Assembly: GCF_023920225.1 (NCBI RefSeq)
Contig: NZ_CP092587.1
Location: 2,232,001 to 2,296,000, forward strand
Length of the DNA stretch: 64,000 bases
Direction: 5' to 3'
Source of the DNA: Vibrio gazogenes
GTDB taxonomy: Bacteria; Pseudomonadota; Gammaproteobacteria; Enterobacterales; Vibrionaceae
Of the stretch, positions 38,017 to 47,689 are shown piece after piece; the stretch's first letter is position 1, and each line of letters begins with the position of its first letter. Position numbers and translations under genes: made by a program. The notes beneath the pieces are model-generated. The model was not told the DNA's origin and searched no databases. It saw only the letters and a program-made list of their open reading frames with translations.

Positions 38017-39645
38017 ATGAAATTAAAGAGTTACCTGACTTTAACGACGATTGCGACCACCTCGTCGGTCGTGATCGTCATGACGATCGCAATATTGTAT
38101 CTGTTACAGAATTCTTATCAGTCAGGTCTCGAGGCCCGGGGGTTGGAACTTGCCCGTGTGATTGCACATGACCCTAAAGTCATTCGGGCCCTGCGCAAGG
38201 AGGTTACACATTCGTCAACGGATACTATCCGTGATTATATTGAGTCGATTCGCTCTCGAACCGACGCCTCCTACATCGTGGTGGTTGATCAGCAAGCCAT
38301 TCGTCTCAGCCATCCGGATCAAAATCGGATCGGCAAACATTTCATCGGTAAAGATATCAACCGGGTCTTGCAAACCGGTCAATCTTACAGCACCGAAGCA
38401 AAAGGCTCTCTCGGGAAAGCGATTCGTAATTTCGTGCCTATTTATGATCACGGTAAACAAGTCGGCGCGGTATGTATCGGTTACTTGTCTGAAAGAATTT
38501 CCGATATCATTTTTCACCAACATATTCATATCGGTTTATTGATCGCACTCATCTATCTGTTTGGTATTGGTACAGCCGTTGCTTTTTTACTCAAGATGAA
38601 AAAGACATTTCTGGATTACGAACCAGAATTCATCGTCAATAAATTTCGTGAACACGGGATGGTCTTTGACAGTATTCGGGATGCCATTATTGCCGTTGAT
38701 CATGATATGAACATCACCATGATTAATAACAGCGCGATGAAGCTCCTCTCGATGGGAGTATTAAGTCGCTATGACTACCAACATCATCCTCTTTCCCACT
38801 ATTCCATCCCACTCAGCCATTTGGTGCTGGAAAATCAGGGACGCTTCCATCAGGAAGTCTTCAGTATTGGCAAAATCAAATACCGGGCTAATCTTTATCC
38901 GATTAAGACCGCCAAAGGCTTGATTGGTCATGTCATTGTATTCTTCACCAATCTGACCCCCAATGAGCTAGAAAAAGAAATTATCTATTTGAAAAACTAT
39001 GCTGAACTACTCCGTAGCAAAACCCACGAGTATTCGAATAAGCTCAATGTGCTGTCGGGAATGCTACAAATTGGTAAATATGAAGAATCCATTGACTTCA
39101 TTCAGCAAGAAACCGATCGCTATCAGGCGGTTATCAACCATATCGTGTTGAGTGTGTCAGACAGTGCGGTGGCCGGCCTATTACTGGCTAAATTTAACAA
39201 AGCTTCGGAAATGGGGGTTAAATTTACCATCGACGTTGATACGACATTGGCAAGTTATGCCAAACAAGCGTCTGAAAAACTAGTGACGATTATTGGTAAT
39301 CTAGTAGATAATGCGCTGCTGGCCGCTTGGCAAAACCGGGGGATGGTACAACCTGAAGTCACCGTTTATCTTAGTGATCGCGGTAAACATATCATGCTGG
39401 AAATTCAGGATAACGGGACAGGCGTCCCCGATGAAATAGCAGAACATATCCTAGAGTTTGGTGTCAGCTCAAAGCAGGAAGATGAACAAAATGGCGTTGG
39501 CCTGTACCTTGTCAAACAGTTAGTCGATTACTTTCACGGCAGCATTGACTGGGAACGCACTGAACAGCACACCACTTTGTTCAGTATCTATTTAGAAAAG
39601 AAAGAAGAGGCACATGACGATGAAGACCCGAGTAATGTTGCTTGA
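38017..39645 (+). CDS. dcuS: DcuS/CitA-family sensor histidine kinase
   Basis: The 542-residue protein has a membrane segment at about 10-32, a periplasmic PDC-type sensor domain (about 40-175, with RLSHPDQNRIGKHF), a second membrane segment (about 178-198) and a cytoplasmic PAS domain (about 215-330). A SpoOB-type dimerisation helix with the phospho-acceptor histidine in SKTHEYSNKLN and an ATPase domain (NLVDNALLAA, DNGTGVPDEI, GVGLYLVKQL) follow. The family binds C4-dicarboxylates or citrate. With frd and dcuB upstream DcuS is the best name, but CitA-like specificity is possible. It overlaps the next gene by 32 bp. Confidence 0.85.
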   Translation: MKLKSYLTLTTIATTSSVVIVMTIAILYLLQNSYQSGLEARGLELARVIAHDPKVIRALRKEVTHSSTDTIRDYIESIRSRTDASYIVVVDQQAIRLSHPDQNRIGKHFIGKDINRVLQTGQSYSTEAKGSLGKAIRNFVPIYDHGKQVGAVCIGYLSERISDIIFHQHIHIGLLIALIYLFGIGTAVAFLLKMKKTFLDYEPEFIVNKFREHGMVFDSIRDAIIAVDHDMNITMINNSAMKLLSMGVLSRYDYQHHPLSHYSIPLSHLVLENQGRFHQEVFSIGKIKYRANLYPIKTAKGLIGHVIVFFTNLTPNELEKEIIYLKNYAELLRSKTHEYSNKLNVLSGMLQIGKYEESIDFIQQETDRYQAVINHIVLSVSDSAVAGLLLAKFNKASEMGVKFTIDVDTTLASYAKQASEKLVTIIGNLVDNALLAAWQNRGMVQPEVTVYLSDRGKHIMLEIQDNGTGVPDEIAEHILEFGVSSKQEDEQNGVGLYLVKQLVDYFHGSIDWERTEQHTTLFSIYLEKKEEAHDDEDPSNVA

Positions 39646-40297
39646 AGACGATATTCGAGCCAGCTATACCTTGGAATCAACAATCAACCAACACCCTCAT
39701 TTTCAGGTCGTTGCTGTCAGTGAAAGTTGTGCAGATGCACAAATCCAGTTCAATGCATTTCAACCACAACTCGTGTTTGTTGATATTACGCTCCCCGATG
39801 GCAATGGTCTGGCATTGATTCAGCAACTTCGTCAACAAGCAGCCGACTGCCACTTCATTATGACGACGGCTGAGCGTGAAACCACCACCGTTGAAAAAGC
39901 CGTCCAACTCGGGGTTATCGACTATCTGGTGAAACCGATTCGCATGTCGCGCATTAATCAGGCACTTGATGACTATATTCAATATAAACAAAAGCTTATC
40001 AGTAATTCAACCGTCGACCAGGACGACATCGATCAGCTACTCCGGAAATCCCCCATTCAGCCGATTCGTCAGACCCCAAAGGGGATCGATGCAACGACAC
40101 TGGAATCATTGAAAGCGTTACTTTATCAGGAGCAGTTACACGATTTTTCCGCCGATGATATCAGCGAACGCATGAGTTTCAGCCGTATCACCGCCAGACG
40201 CTATCTGGAATATCTTGAATCTGAAGGCGTGTTACGCCTAGTACTCAACTACAATACCGGTGGCCGACCAAGGCGTTTGTACCAGATGATAAAGTAA
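39614..40297 (+). CDS. dcuR: DcuR/CitB-family response regulator
   Basis: The 227-residue protein has a receiver domain with the phospho-acceptor Asp in LVFVDITLPDG (about 49-59), the Thr in IMTTAE and the Lys in YLVKPI. A C-terminal winged helix (FSADDISERMSFSRITARRY) of the CitB/DcuR type follows. It should activate frd, dcuB and perhaps the 2HCT symporter when its partner kinase senses substrate. The start overlaps the kinase gene, so the two are translated together; an alternative ATG lies two codons later. Confidence 0.87.
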   Translation: MTMKTRVMLLEDDIRASYTLESTINQHPHFQVVAVSESCADAQIQFNAFQPQLVFVDITLPDGNGLALIQQLRQQAADCHFIMTTAERETTTVEKAVQLGVIDYLVKPIRMSRINQALDDYIQYKQKLISNSTVDQDDIDQLLRKSPIQPIRQTPKGIDATTLESLKALLYQEQLHDFSADDISERMSFSRITARRYLEYLESEGVLRLVLNYNTGGRPRRLYQMIK

Positions 40298-40591
40298 TTC
40301 CCTGTTCCCCTCGGACATGCCGTATTGATGCACCGACAGCTCGATAATGTCTAACATTCACACAAAAAGTGCTCTATGCTTGTAACCAGATTGTTTCTAT
40401 ATGTATTCAAATAACGTCTTAAGCGGAAAAATATACTCATATGATTGAGTATGTGACATAAAATATTCACTTGAACAATCAAAGAAGTGCCGCTAGGAGA
40501 TTGTCATGAAAAGAAAAACTGTGTAGCATTTCACCAAATTACGTGGTATGCCCATCGGGGCTGTTGGACGCTACATTGCTGGGGTCTATGT
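40298..40591. other. Leader of the GGDEF-EAL gene with a six-codon upstream ORF
   Basis: A strong ribosome binding site (TAGGAG, about 40494-40499) is followed at 40506 by ATG AAA AGA AAA ACT GTG TAG, a six-residue frame. The GGDEF-EAL frame begins downstream in a different register without a comparable site. This could be a leader peptide or a sign of an N-terminal frameshift. Confidence 0.4.
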
Positions 40592-42205
40592 ATGGTCATG
40601 AAATATATCGCCTTCGCGAATGTCGCTGTCGGCATTTTTCTACTGATTTACAGTATGAAACCCACCTACCAGATTGGTCGCACAGGACAAGCGTCCCGCT
40701 GGAAAATACTTATCACGTTGCTCTTTATCTTTGTTCTTGGCTATCTTTCCGTGCTTATCACACTAGTTGATAGGCCGATGAATCCCTATCTGTTGACGAT
40801 TTCACTGATTCTCCTCGGTGCCAGTCTTTTTATTACCTTGCTTGTCTCACAGTCCCGAAACATACTCTATCAGCTCAATCGCTCAGCTCAGGACGAACAG
40901 TACCATTCTTTACACGACAGTCTGACTTCACTGGCAAACCGTAAATATCTATTCAGTTCGCTCCAAACCCTCGTTCAATCAAAACAGTTGTTTAGCTTAT
41001 TGCTGATTGACCTGAATAATTTCAAACAGATCAATGATGGTTTGGGCCACTATTTTGGCGATAAATTTCTGATTTCAGTTGCCAATCTGTTACAGGAAAA
41101 CACCAAACAATATGGTCGGTTATATCGTATGGGTGGCGATGAGTTTGCACTGATCTTGCTCGGTAATGACGATGACACAATCCTCAGTGTGGTTGATGAC
41201 ATTCATGATGCGCTTCACGCCCCAGTGAAAGTGATGACTTACTCGATGAAGACATCAGCAAGTGTTGGGATCACCAAATATCCACATAACGGGCATGAAG
41301 TTTCCAATCTGCTGAAACAGGCAGATTTAGCCATGTATGACTCGAAGAAAAAACATAAACTTTATACGTTTTATCATGACCAACTGGGTTCCGATTCTTA
41401 TAAAAAGCTCAAACTTTCTATCAAATTAGCTGAAGCACTCAGAAATGACGTTTTTGAACTGCATTACCAGCCGATTATTCGCAGTCAGACACAAAGTATT
41501 GCCAGTCTCGAAGCCCTGCTGCGTTGGCCTCAGGAGGATGGTAGTTTTATCGAGCCGGGGGACTTTATTCCCATTGCTGAAAAAAGTGCGCTGATTTCCG
41601 TACTCACACAATGGGTGATCCATCGAGCCACTCAGGATTTAAATGTCTTAAGGGCACACGGTTTCCATGGCAGTCTCCATATTAACCTTTCAGCCAAAGA
41701 CTTTCAGGATGATGAGGTCGTCAATCAACTGCGTGCTCTGCGTCAGGCAGGACAAGTACAAACGGATGATTTAGTGTTTGAGATTACCGAAACTGCGGTG
41801 TTTGAAAATATTGAAAAAGCGAAGTGTGTCATTCACAAAATACATGCACTGGGTTTTCGATTCAGTATGGATGATTTCGGCATCGGTTATTCTTCTCTGG
41901 TGATTTTACGTGAATTACCAATTTCTCAGATTAAGATTGATCGCTCGTTCGTTTCCGAATACCACCAGAAAGAATCTAACCGGACCATCATCTACGCGTT
42001 GATCCGGTTAGCACAAGATTTGAATTTAAGTGTTGTTGCCGAAGGTGTAGAAGTTTGCAGTGTCGAACAAGCATTAGGGGAAATCGGATGCCACTATACA
42101 CAAGGGTTTCTTCGTTTCCCACCGGAGCCGTTACATCACTTATTGTACAACGAACAGTTCCGGAACCATCTTGAACCCATGCTTCTGGAACCATCTCAAC
42201 AATGA
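40592..42205 (+). CDS. Membrane GGDEF-EAL cyclic-di-GMP enzyme
   Basis: From the ATG at 40592 the protein has 537 residues: two or three N-terminal membrane segments (to about residue 90), a GGDEF domain with an intact MGGDEFALI site (about 190-198) and an EAL domain. The EAL residues SLEALLRW, INLSAKDF, EITETAVF, DDFGIGYSSL, IKIDRSF and AEGVEV all seem complete. Either or both activities are possible. The start is uncertain: the frame stays open to 40487 but that extension looks untranslated, and the only good ribosome binding site serves a short upstream frame. Confidence 0.85.
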   Translation: MVMKYIAFANVAVGIFLLIYSMKPTYQIGRTGQASRWKILITLLFIFVLGYLSVLITLVDRPMNPYLLTISLILLGASLFITLLVSQSRNILYQLNRSAQDEQYHSLHDSLTSLANRKYLFSSLQTLVQSKQLFSLLLIDLNNFKQINDGLGHYFGDKFLISVANLLQENTKQYGRLYRMGGDEFALILLGNDDDTILSVVDDIHDALHAPVKVMTYSMKTSASVGITKYPHNGHEVSNLLKQADLAMYDSKKKHKLYTFYHDQLGSDSYKKLKLSIKLAEALRNDVFELHYQPIIRSQTQSIASLEALLRWPQEDGSFIEPGDFIPIAEKSALISVLTQWVIHRATQDLNVLRAHGFHGSLHINLSAKDFQDDEVVNQLRALRQAGQVQTDDLVFEITETAVFENIEKAKCVIHKIHALGFRFSMDDFGIGYSSLVILRELPISQIKIDRSFVSEYHQKESNRTIIYALIRLAQDLNLSVVAEGVEVCSVEQALGEIGCHYTQGFLRFPPEPLHHLLYNEQFRNHLEPMLLEPSQQ

Positions 42206-42222
42206 CATTCCCAGACGACACC

Positions 42223-43767
42223 CTACCCAGCTTTAAACTGGTCAGTGACTGATGTGTCAGTACATCGGGTTGTAATATATTGTGCTATGGCCTGCTGCTC
42301 TCCCTGATTGAGATACAATCCCAGTTTCGTTCTGCGCCATAAGAAGTCATCACTGGTTCTCACAAATTCACAGTCAATCATATAGTCGATTTCCCGTTGA
42401 TAGACACCTTCGGCAAAACAACGTCCCATGTCTTCTAAGCGATTGACATCAGATAACATTTTCCGAGTGTAGGTACCAAATTGAACCGCATAGCGAAATG
42501 CCTGTTTCTGGCTCAGCCATGGATAACTGGCGCGTAATGATTCACCCAACTGTTCCCGGGTACAGCTAAAGTAACCGCCTGGAAGTGGCACATTCGCGGT
42601 CCACGATTTTCCCATCTGTTCAAAGTACGGCTCAAGCTTATTCATCGCCGCTTCGCCCAGTTTACGATAAGTCGTCAGCTTACCGCCAAACACTGACAAT
42701 AACGGTGCCTGATCACCGGTCTGTTCCAGTTCAATGGTATAATCTCGGGTCACCGCCTGAGGTGAACTTGACTCGTCATCACATAATGGGCGTACGCCAC
42801 TGTATGACCAAATCACATCCTCACGAGATAGCTGCCGCACAAAGTGCTGATTGACAATATCGATTAAGTAGTTCTGCTCTTCATCGTCAATTTCAACCTG
42901 GCGGGGATCTCCATGATATTCTACATCAGTGGTGCCAATGATTGAGAAATCATCCATGTAAGGAATGACAAACACAATTCGATTATCTTTATTCTGTAAT
43001 ATATACGCCTGTTCTTCATGATGAATCCGGGGGACAACAATATGCGACCCTTTCACCAAACGAATGTTTCGCGGTGATGCCGTCGATAAACCATCATCAA
43101 AGAACTGCTTCACCCAAGGTCCGGCGGCATTGACAAGCGCTTTCGCATAACGTTCGAAGCGTGTATCCGATTGCTGATCATAAATCGTAACACGCCAGAT
43201 GTCGTTCTCGCGCACAGCGCGTTCAACCCGACAGTAATTACTCACTTCTGCACCATTTTCTTGCGCAGCTAAAATATTCAGAACCACTAAACGAGCATCA
43301 TCGACCCAGCAGTCCGAATACTCAAATCCGGTTTTCATTTCGGGTTTTAATAATCCACTTTTAGCCAGATTCACTTTATGGCTGGCTGGCAGTGTGGTCC
43401 GTTTCCCGAGATGATCATATAAAAATAGTCCGCAGCGAATCATCCATGCTGGCCGCAAATAAGGCCGGTGCGGCAATCGAAAACGCATCGGGCGAGCCAC
43501 ATGAGGCGCTTTTTTGAGCAGCACTTCCCGTTCGGCAAGGGCTTCTGCGACTAAACGAAATTCATAATGTTCCAAATAACGCAATCCTCCATGAATCAGT
43601 TTAGAACTGGATGAAGAGGTTGCAGAGGCAAAGTCTTGCGCTTCATAAAGTCCGACGGACAGACCACGTCCGGCAGCATCAGCAGCGATTCCGGCACCAT
43701 TGATGCCGCCACCGACAATAATTAAGTCCAGCAGACGATTTTCTTGATTGGGTGTTATTACATCCAT
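42223..43767 (-). CDS. glpD: Aerobic glycerol-3-phosphate dehydrogenase
   Basis: The 514-residue flavoprotein has the FAD motif IVGGGINGAGIAADAAGRGL near the N-terminus, SSSSKLIHGGLRYLEHYEF, and the C-terminal domain of GlpD. It oxidises glycerol-3-phosphate to dihydroxyacetone phosphate at the inner membrane and delivers electrons to quinones. GlpR-type half sites lie just upstream. It is downstream of glpR in the same direction, but a terminator between them suggests separate transcription. Confidence 0.96.
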   Translation of the reverse strand: MDVITPNQENRLLDLIIVGGGINGAGIAADAAGRGLSVGLYEAQDFASATSSSSSKLIHGGLRYLEHYEFRLVAEALAEREVLLKKAPHVARPMRFRLPHRPYLRPAWMIRCGLFLYDHLGKRTTLPASHKVNLAKSGLLKPEMKTGFEYSDCWVDDARLVVLNILAAQENGAEVSNYCRVERAVRENDIWRVTIYDQQSDTRFERYAKALVNAAGPWVKQFFDDGLSTASPRNIRLVKGSHIVVPRIHHEEQAYILQNKDNRIVFVIPYMDDFSIIGTTDVEYHGDPRQVEIDDEEQNYLIDIVNQHFVRQLSREDVIWSYSGVRPLCDDESSSPQAVTRDYTIELEQTGDQAPLLSVFGGKLTTYRKLGEAAMNKLEPYFEQMGKSWTANVPLPGGYFSCTREQLGESLRASYPWLSQKQAFRYAVQFGTYTRKMLSDVNRLEDMGRCFAEGVYQREIDYMIDCEFVRTSDDFLWRRTKLGLYLNQGEQQAIAQYITTRCTDTSVTDQFKAG

Positions 43768-43787
43768 AAAGTAACCTCAAAATGAGC

Positions 43788-43868
43788 AAACGAACATTTA
43801 CAAACATTATTGAGCGTAACTTAACTGCCGTTTAAATGCATCATTTATTTTCGAATATGTTCGTTTTG
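43788..43868 (-). promoter_or_regulatory. GlpR-type operator boxes upstream of glpD
   Basis: AAACGAACATTT (43788-43799) and ATATGTTCGTTTTG (43855-43868) match the ATGTTCG/CGAACAT core of GlpR sites. Repression of glpD by the product of the adjacent glpR gene is expected. Confidence 0.7.
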
Positions 43869-43881
43869 TCGATAAATCTAA

Positions 43882-43907
43882 AAAAACCTTCTCAAAAGAA
43901 GGTTTTT
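43882..43907 (-). terminator. Terminator after glpR
   Basis: AAAAACCTTC and GAAGGTTTTT form a 10-bp stem around TCAAAA, with T-runs on both strands. It lies between the glpR stop and the glpD promoter boxes and should separate the two transcripts. Confidence 0.85.
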
Positions 43908-43939
43908 ATGAGGTCGTCTGTATTGGTATTGAACCCGAT

Positions 43940-44767
43940 TTAAGCCAACGGAGATGAATCTGGAACGGCTTGCTCGGTTTGTTGAGATGACGTCCCCGCG
44001 ACCTCTAAAGACACTTGGCTAGATTCCAGAATAGAAAGGATTTCCGGTGGCGGCTGTTTATCAGTAAACAGGGTATTAATTTGGGAGATATTACCGAGCT
44101 TGACCATTGCATTGCGACCAAATTTAGAGTGATCGACCGCGAGAAATACACTTCGGCTGTTTTCAATAATCGCCTGTTTGACACGAACTTCATGGTAGTC
44201 AAAGTCCAGTAAAGACCCATCAAAATCAATCCCACTAATCCCGAGAATACCGAAATCAAGCCGAAACTGCTGAATAAAGTCCAACGTTGCTTCCCCGATA
44301 ATCCCACCATCGCGGTTACGCACTTCACCACCAGCCAGAATGACATTAAAGTCCGGCTTTGAAAGCAGAAGACTTGCCACGTTTAAGTTATTTGTCACGA
44401 TGCGCAACTGTTGATGACTTCGGCTCAATGCGCGCGCAACCGCTTCTGGGGTTGTCCCGATATCAATAAACAGTGTGGCGTGATTCGGTATATGCTTCAC
44501 CAATGCTTCGGCAATATGATCTTTTTCAGAATAGTTATGTGACTTGCGGGTCGTATAAGAATCATTTTCCGAGCTGATAGGTACCGTCGCGCCCCCATGA
44601 TAACGACGGATTTTATTTTCATCAGCCAACTCATTCAAATCACGACGAATCGTTTGTGGGCTAACGTGAAAGCGTGCCACCAATTCATCGGTACTGATGT
44701 AACCATGTTTTTTGACCAGTTCTATTATTTTCTGATGTCTCGGAATTTGCTTCACATCCGGCTCCAT
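43940..44767 (-). CDS. glpR: DeoR-family repressor of glycerol-3-phosphate genes
   Basis: The 275-residue protein has a DeoR helix-turn-helix (KHGYISTDELVARFHVSPQT then IRRDLNELA) and the sugar-phosphate-binding domain with DIGTTPEAVAR and LGISGIDFDGSLLDFDYHEV. It should repress glpD and glpT and be released by glycerol-3-phosphate. The C-terminus is about twenty residues longer than enteric GlpR and rich in Ser/Gln. The matching CGAACA boxes at glpD and glpT support the assignment. Confidence 0.92.
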   Translation of the reverse strand: MEPDVKQIPRHQKIIELVKKHGYISTDELVARFHVSPQTIRRDLNELADENKIRRYHGGATVPISSENDSYTTRKSHNYSEKDHIAEALVKHIPNHATLFIDIGTTPEAVARALSRSHQQLRIVTNNLNVASLLLSKPDFNVILAGGEVRNRDGGIIGEATLDFIQQFRLDFGILGISGIDFDGSLLDFDYHEVRVKQAIIENSRSVFLAVDHSKFGRNAMVKLGNISQINTLFTDKQPPPEILSILESSQVSLEVAGTSSQQTEQAVPDSSPLA

Positions 44768-45071
44768 GTCTCATTAACCCATCACTCACAGAGACAGCAA
44801 CGCAACACACGACAACTGCTTTTGAGGATGACTTCATCTATTCGAAAAATTCACTCAAACTATTCACTTAAACTATTGTGCGGTAAATCGGGGAGAGAAA
44901 GAACCCTCTTCTATATAAAAAGTACCGTCCCATCACCGAAAAGCATCGCCTGATTCGTTTTCTTGTCATCTATCAGGTTTAGACTTTGCTGGCTCAAGTG
45001 AAAATGGCTTGACCACAATAAGCATCATATTGAATATACATAACGACCCAATCAATGAAAGGAAGCACAAT
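44768..45071. other. Divergent promoter region between glpR and the NPP1-like gene
   Basis: About 300 bp, fairly AT-rich. AAAGGAAG at 45058-45065 serves the NPP1-like gene. I see no GlpR box or other clear operator here, so the toxin gene may not belong to the glp regulon in spite of its position. Confidence 0.45.
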
Positions 45072-45869
45072 ATGCCGAAATACAAACGTCATTATGGTTT
45101 GACTCTTTCCATATCACTGTTACTTTGCAGCACAGCTAATGCCGATGATTTTTCTAAACTGGATCAAGCGCTGCCGGCATCTACCGATGCCTATTCAATC
45201 GCCCCAGTGTTTGACTTCGATACCGATGGCTGTCTGCCAAGTGCCGGCATCAGCCGTACCGGTCAACAAAATGGCGGGTTGAAACCCTCCGGCGGCTTAA
45301 CCTCTGGCTGTCGGGATTCCAACTTTCTCAATTTATCCAATACTTATCATCGTTATGCCTGCAAAATCAATGGCTCAGATCAGTATTGCGCTCATTTCTA
45401 CGCTCTCTATTTTCTTAAAGACCAAATTCTCAATGGTATCCAAAGCGGTCACCGTCATGATTGGGAAAATGTGGTGATCTGGACTAAAAATGGCACCGTG
45501 ACACACGGAAGTTACAGCGCCCACGGTAATCTGACCACTCGATCGGTTTCTGAGTTAGATACCAATGGCAAACACATCAAATTCGTTTATCACAAAGATG
45601 GCCTCCTGACGCATGCATTCCGGTTCAGCAAAACCGGTGAAGTCGCTGAAAACCCGTACGGCTACTTTGTCACACCTGATATTGTCAGTTGGTATACCAT
45701 GTATGGTGACCAAGTCAGTAACGACACTTTGAGAAACCAACTCAATCGTTATGACTACGGATCAGCCAATGTGCCCGTCAAGGACGGGAGTTTCCTGAGT
45801 AACTTGAATCGCGGCAAACCCGATAGTTATCCGCAATTTTCCGCTGCAGATGTTGTTCGTTCCCGTTAA
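45072..45869 (+). CDS. Secreted NPP1-family necrosis- and ethylene-inducing-like protein (NLP)
   Basis: The 265-residue protein has a signal peptide (cleavage near STANA, about residue 24) and the NPP1 domain with its hallmark heptapeptide GHRHDWE, followed by NVVIWT. Two cysteine pairs are visible (DGCLPS..SGCRDS and YACKI..QYCAHF). NLPs bind plant sphingolipids and permeabilise plant membranes; bacterial members occur in soft-rot enterobacteria and a few marine species. AAAGGAAG precedes the ATG at 45072. It lies between glpR and glpT and near pectinase genes, consistent with plant tissue degradation. Confidence 0.92.
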   Translation: MPKYKRHYGLTLSISLLLCSTANADDFSKLDQALPASTDAYSIAPVFDFDTDGCLPSAGISRTGQQNGGLKPSGGLTSGCRDSNFLNLSNTYHRYACKINGSDQYCAHFYALYFLKDQILNGIQSGHRHDWENVVIWTKNGTVTHGSYSAHGNLTTRSVSELDTNGKHIKFVYHKDGLLTHAFRFSKTGEVAENPYGYFVTPDIVSWYTMYGDQVSNDTLRNQLNRYDYGSANVPVKDGSFLSNLNRGKPDSYPQFSAADVVRSR

Positions 45870-45922
45870 ATCAAACCTCGTTAGAACAATTCAGATGACA
45901 TCGAGCCAACTGACGTAAAACC

Positions 45923-45958
45923 GATGCAACCCGGCAAACAATCACACCGGGTTGCATC
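45923..45958. terminator. Bidirectional terminator between the NLP gene and glpT
   Basis: GATGCAACCCGG and CCGGGTTGCATC form a perfect 12-bp stem with a 12-base loop, between two converging genes. It has no long T-tract but is positioned to end both. Confidence 0.75.
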
Positions 45959-45987
45959 CGCACTGTCAAATTCAACCAGTCGGTAGA

Positions 45988-47346
45988 CTAGACCAATGCC
46001 TGCACTTGCTTGTCTCGGTGCACTTTTCTCTCACCGATAAAGGCATAAATCAGGCAGATTATCGCGGCGATACATGCGCCAACCAGGATGATAAATCCGC
46101 CATTCCAGCCAAAGTGATCAACGGTATACCCTAAAACGGCATTTGCAGCGACAGCTCCCCCCAAATAACCGAACAGTCCGGTCAGTCCGGCAGCGGTTCC
46201 CGCGGCTTTCTTGGGAGCCAGTTCCAGTGCATAAAGCCCAATTAACATGACGGGGCCATAAATGAGAAAGCCAATGGCAATCAGCGCCAACATATCGATA
46301 CTCGGATACCCAGCAGGATTCAACCAATATACCAGTACTGCGAGCAACACCAATACCATAAACAAAATGCCGGCAGGAGCGCGACGGCCATGAAAAACTT
46401 TATCGGAAATCCATCCGCACAATAAGGTCCCCGGAATTCCGGCCCACTCATACAAAAAATAAGCCCACGATGATTTATCAACCGTAAAGTCTTTTGCTTC
46501 TTTCAGATAAACCGGAGCCCAGTCGAGTACGCCGTAACGGATCAGATAGACAAAAGCATTTGCCACCGCGATTGACCATAATAGTTTGTTATTAAAGATA
46601 TATTTGAAGAAAATATCTTTCGCACTCATCTCTTTCTCATACGATTGATCATAATCCTCGGGATAATCATCTTTATACGCTTCAATGGGGGGTAAACCAC
46701 ACGACTGGGGTGTATCTCTGAGCGTCACCCAGATCAGAATCGCCACCAATATCGCGAAAAGTGCCGGGACATAAAATGCCGTATGCCAGTCGTCATTAAA
46801 TAGCCATAATCCCAGCAGAAAGATCGGGCCAATCAGTCCGCCACCGACATTATGTGCAACATTCCATACCGAAACGAGTTCACCACGCTCTTTGCGTGAC
46901 CACCAGTGCACCATCGTTCTGCCACAGGCTGGCCACCCCATCCCCTGAAACCAGCCATTCAAAAACAACAAAATGAACATGGCGGTAATGCTACCGGTCG
47001 CCCACGGCATGAAACCGAAACACAACATGACGCAAGCTGAAAGCACTAAACCAGCACTGAGGAAATAGCGAGGATTTGAGCGATCAGAAACACTCCCCAT
47101 GAGAAACTTAGACAAGCCATAGGCAATAGAAACCGCAGCCAGTGCAACCCCCAAATCACCGCGACTGAATCCTTGTTCAATCAGAAATGGCATGGCCAGA
47201 CTAAAATTTTTTCGCACCAGATAATAACCCGCGTAACCCACGAAAATGCCGATAAAAAGTTGCCAGCGTAATCGTGTGTAAACCCCGTCAATTTGCTCAC
47301 GGGGAAGTGGCTCAATATGAGCCTTTGGTTTGAAAACTCCAAACAT
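45988..47346 (-). CDS. glpT: Glycerol-3-phosphate:phosphate antiporter
   Basis: The 452-residue MFS protein has twelve helices and the organophosphate:phosphate antiporter signature ([40 protein letters not shown]). It imports glycerol-3-phosphate in exchange for phosphate. A GlpR palindrome lies about 70 bp upstream. Together with glpD and glpR it forms the catabolic route; glpF and glpK are not in this window. Confidence 0.96.
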   Translation of the reverse strand: MFGVFKPKAHIEPLPREQIDGVYTRLRWQLFIGIFVGYAGYYLVRKNFSLAMPFLIEQGFSRGDLGVALAAVSIAYGLSKFLMGSVSDRSNPRYFLSAGLVLSACVMLCFGFMPWATGSITAMFILLFLNGWFQGMGWPACGRTMVHWWSRKERGELVSVWNVAHNVGGGLIGPIFLLGLWLFNDDWHTAFYVPALFAILVAILIWVTLRDTPQSCGLPPIEAYKDDYPEDYDQSYEKEMSAKDIFFKYIFNNKLLWSIAVANAFVYLIRYGVLDWAPVYLKEAKDFTVDKSSWAYFLYEWAGIPGTLLCGWISDKVFHGRRAPAGILFMVLVLLAVLVYWLNPAGYPSIDMLALIAIGFLIYGPVMLIGLYALELAPKKAAGTAAGLTGLFGYLGGAVAANAVLGYTVDHFGWNGGFIILVGACIAAIICLIYAFIGERKVHRDKQVQALV

Positions 47347-47414
47347 GATGACCTCAGCGATGGTGATAATATCAATATCCTGATGAATCGTTCCTCACAA
47401 CAGGACAATAAAGC

Positions 47415-47432
47415 ACGAACAAAAATGTTCGT
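47415..47432 (-). promoter_or_regulatory. GlpR-type operator upstream of glpT
   Basis: ACGAACAAAAATGTTCGT is a perfect palindrome apart from the central AAAA, and matches the GlpR core boxes seen before glpD. Confidence 0.8.
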
Positions 47433-47635
47433 TCGAGCTCATCGTATTTTCATATGCTCAATATTACATTTTTGTGACACTCTCAGCACTGTCATTAATT
47501 TGCATATGAAAACAAGTCATTCATGTCGGTTGCCCCACATTCTACGCTACCGAAAGCACTGCGTGGGCGTTTAGAGAGGGGGTCAGACACAACCGGATTG
47601 ATCATATGAAGTTGATAGCACGAGTTTAATCACAC

Positions 47636-47666
47636 AAAGGGGAGCGGTTGACGCTCCCCTTTTTGA
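47636..47666. terminator. Terminator downstream of the pectate lyase gene
   Basis: AAAGGGGAGCG and CGCTCCCCTTT make an 11-bp stem around GTTGA, followed by T on the plus strand. It ends the minus-strand pectate lyase transcript. The remaining sequence between it and glpT (47433-47635) shows no gene. Confidence 0.8.
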
Positions 47667-47689
47667 CATTGCATGTTTTGCTGGGTCAA

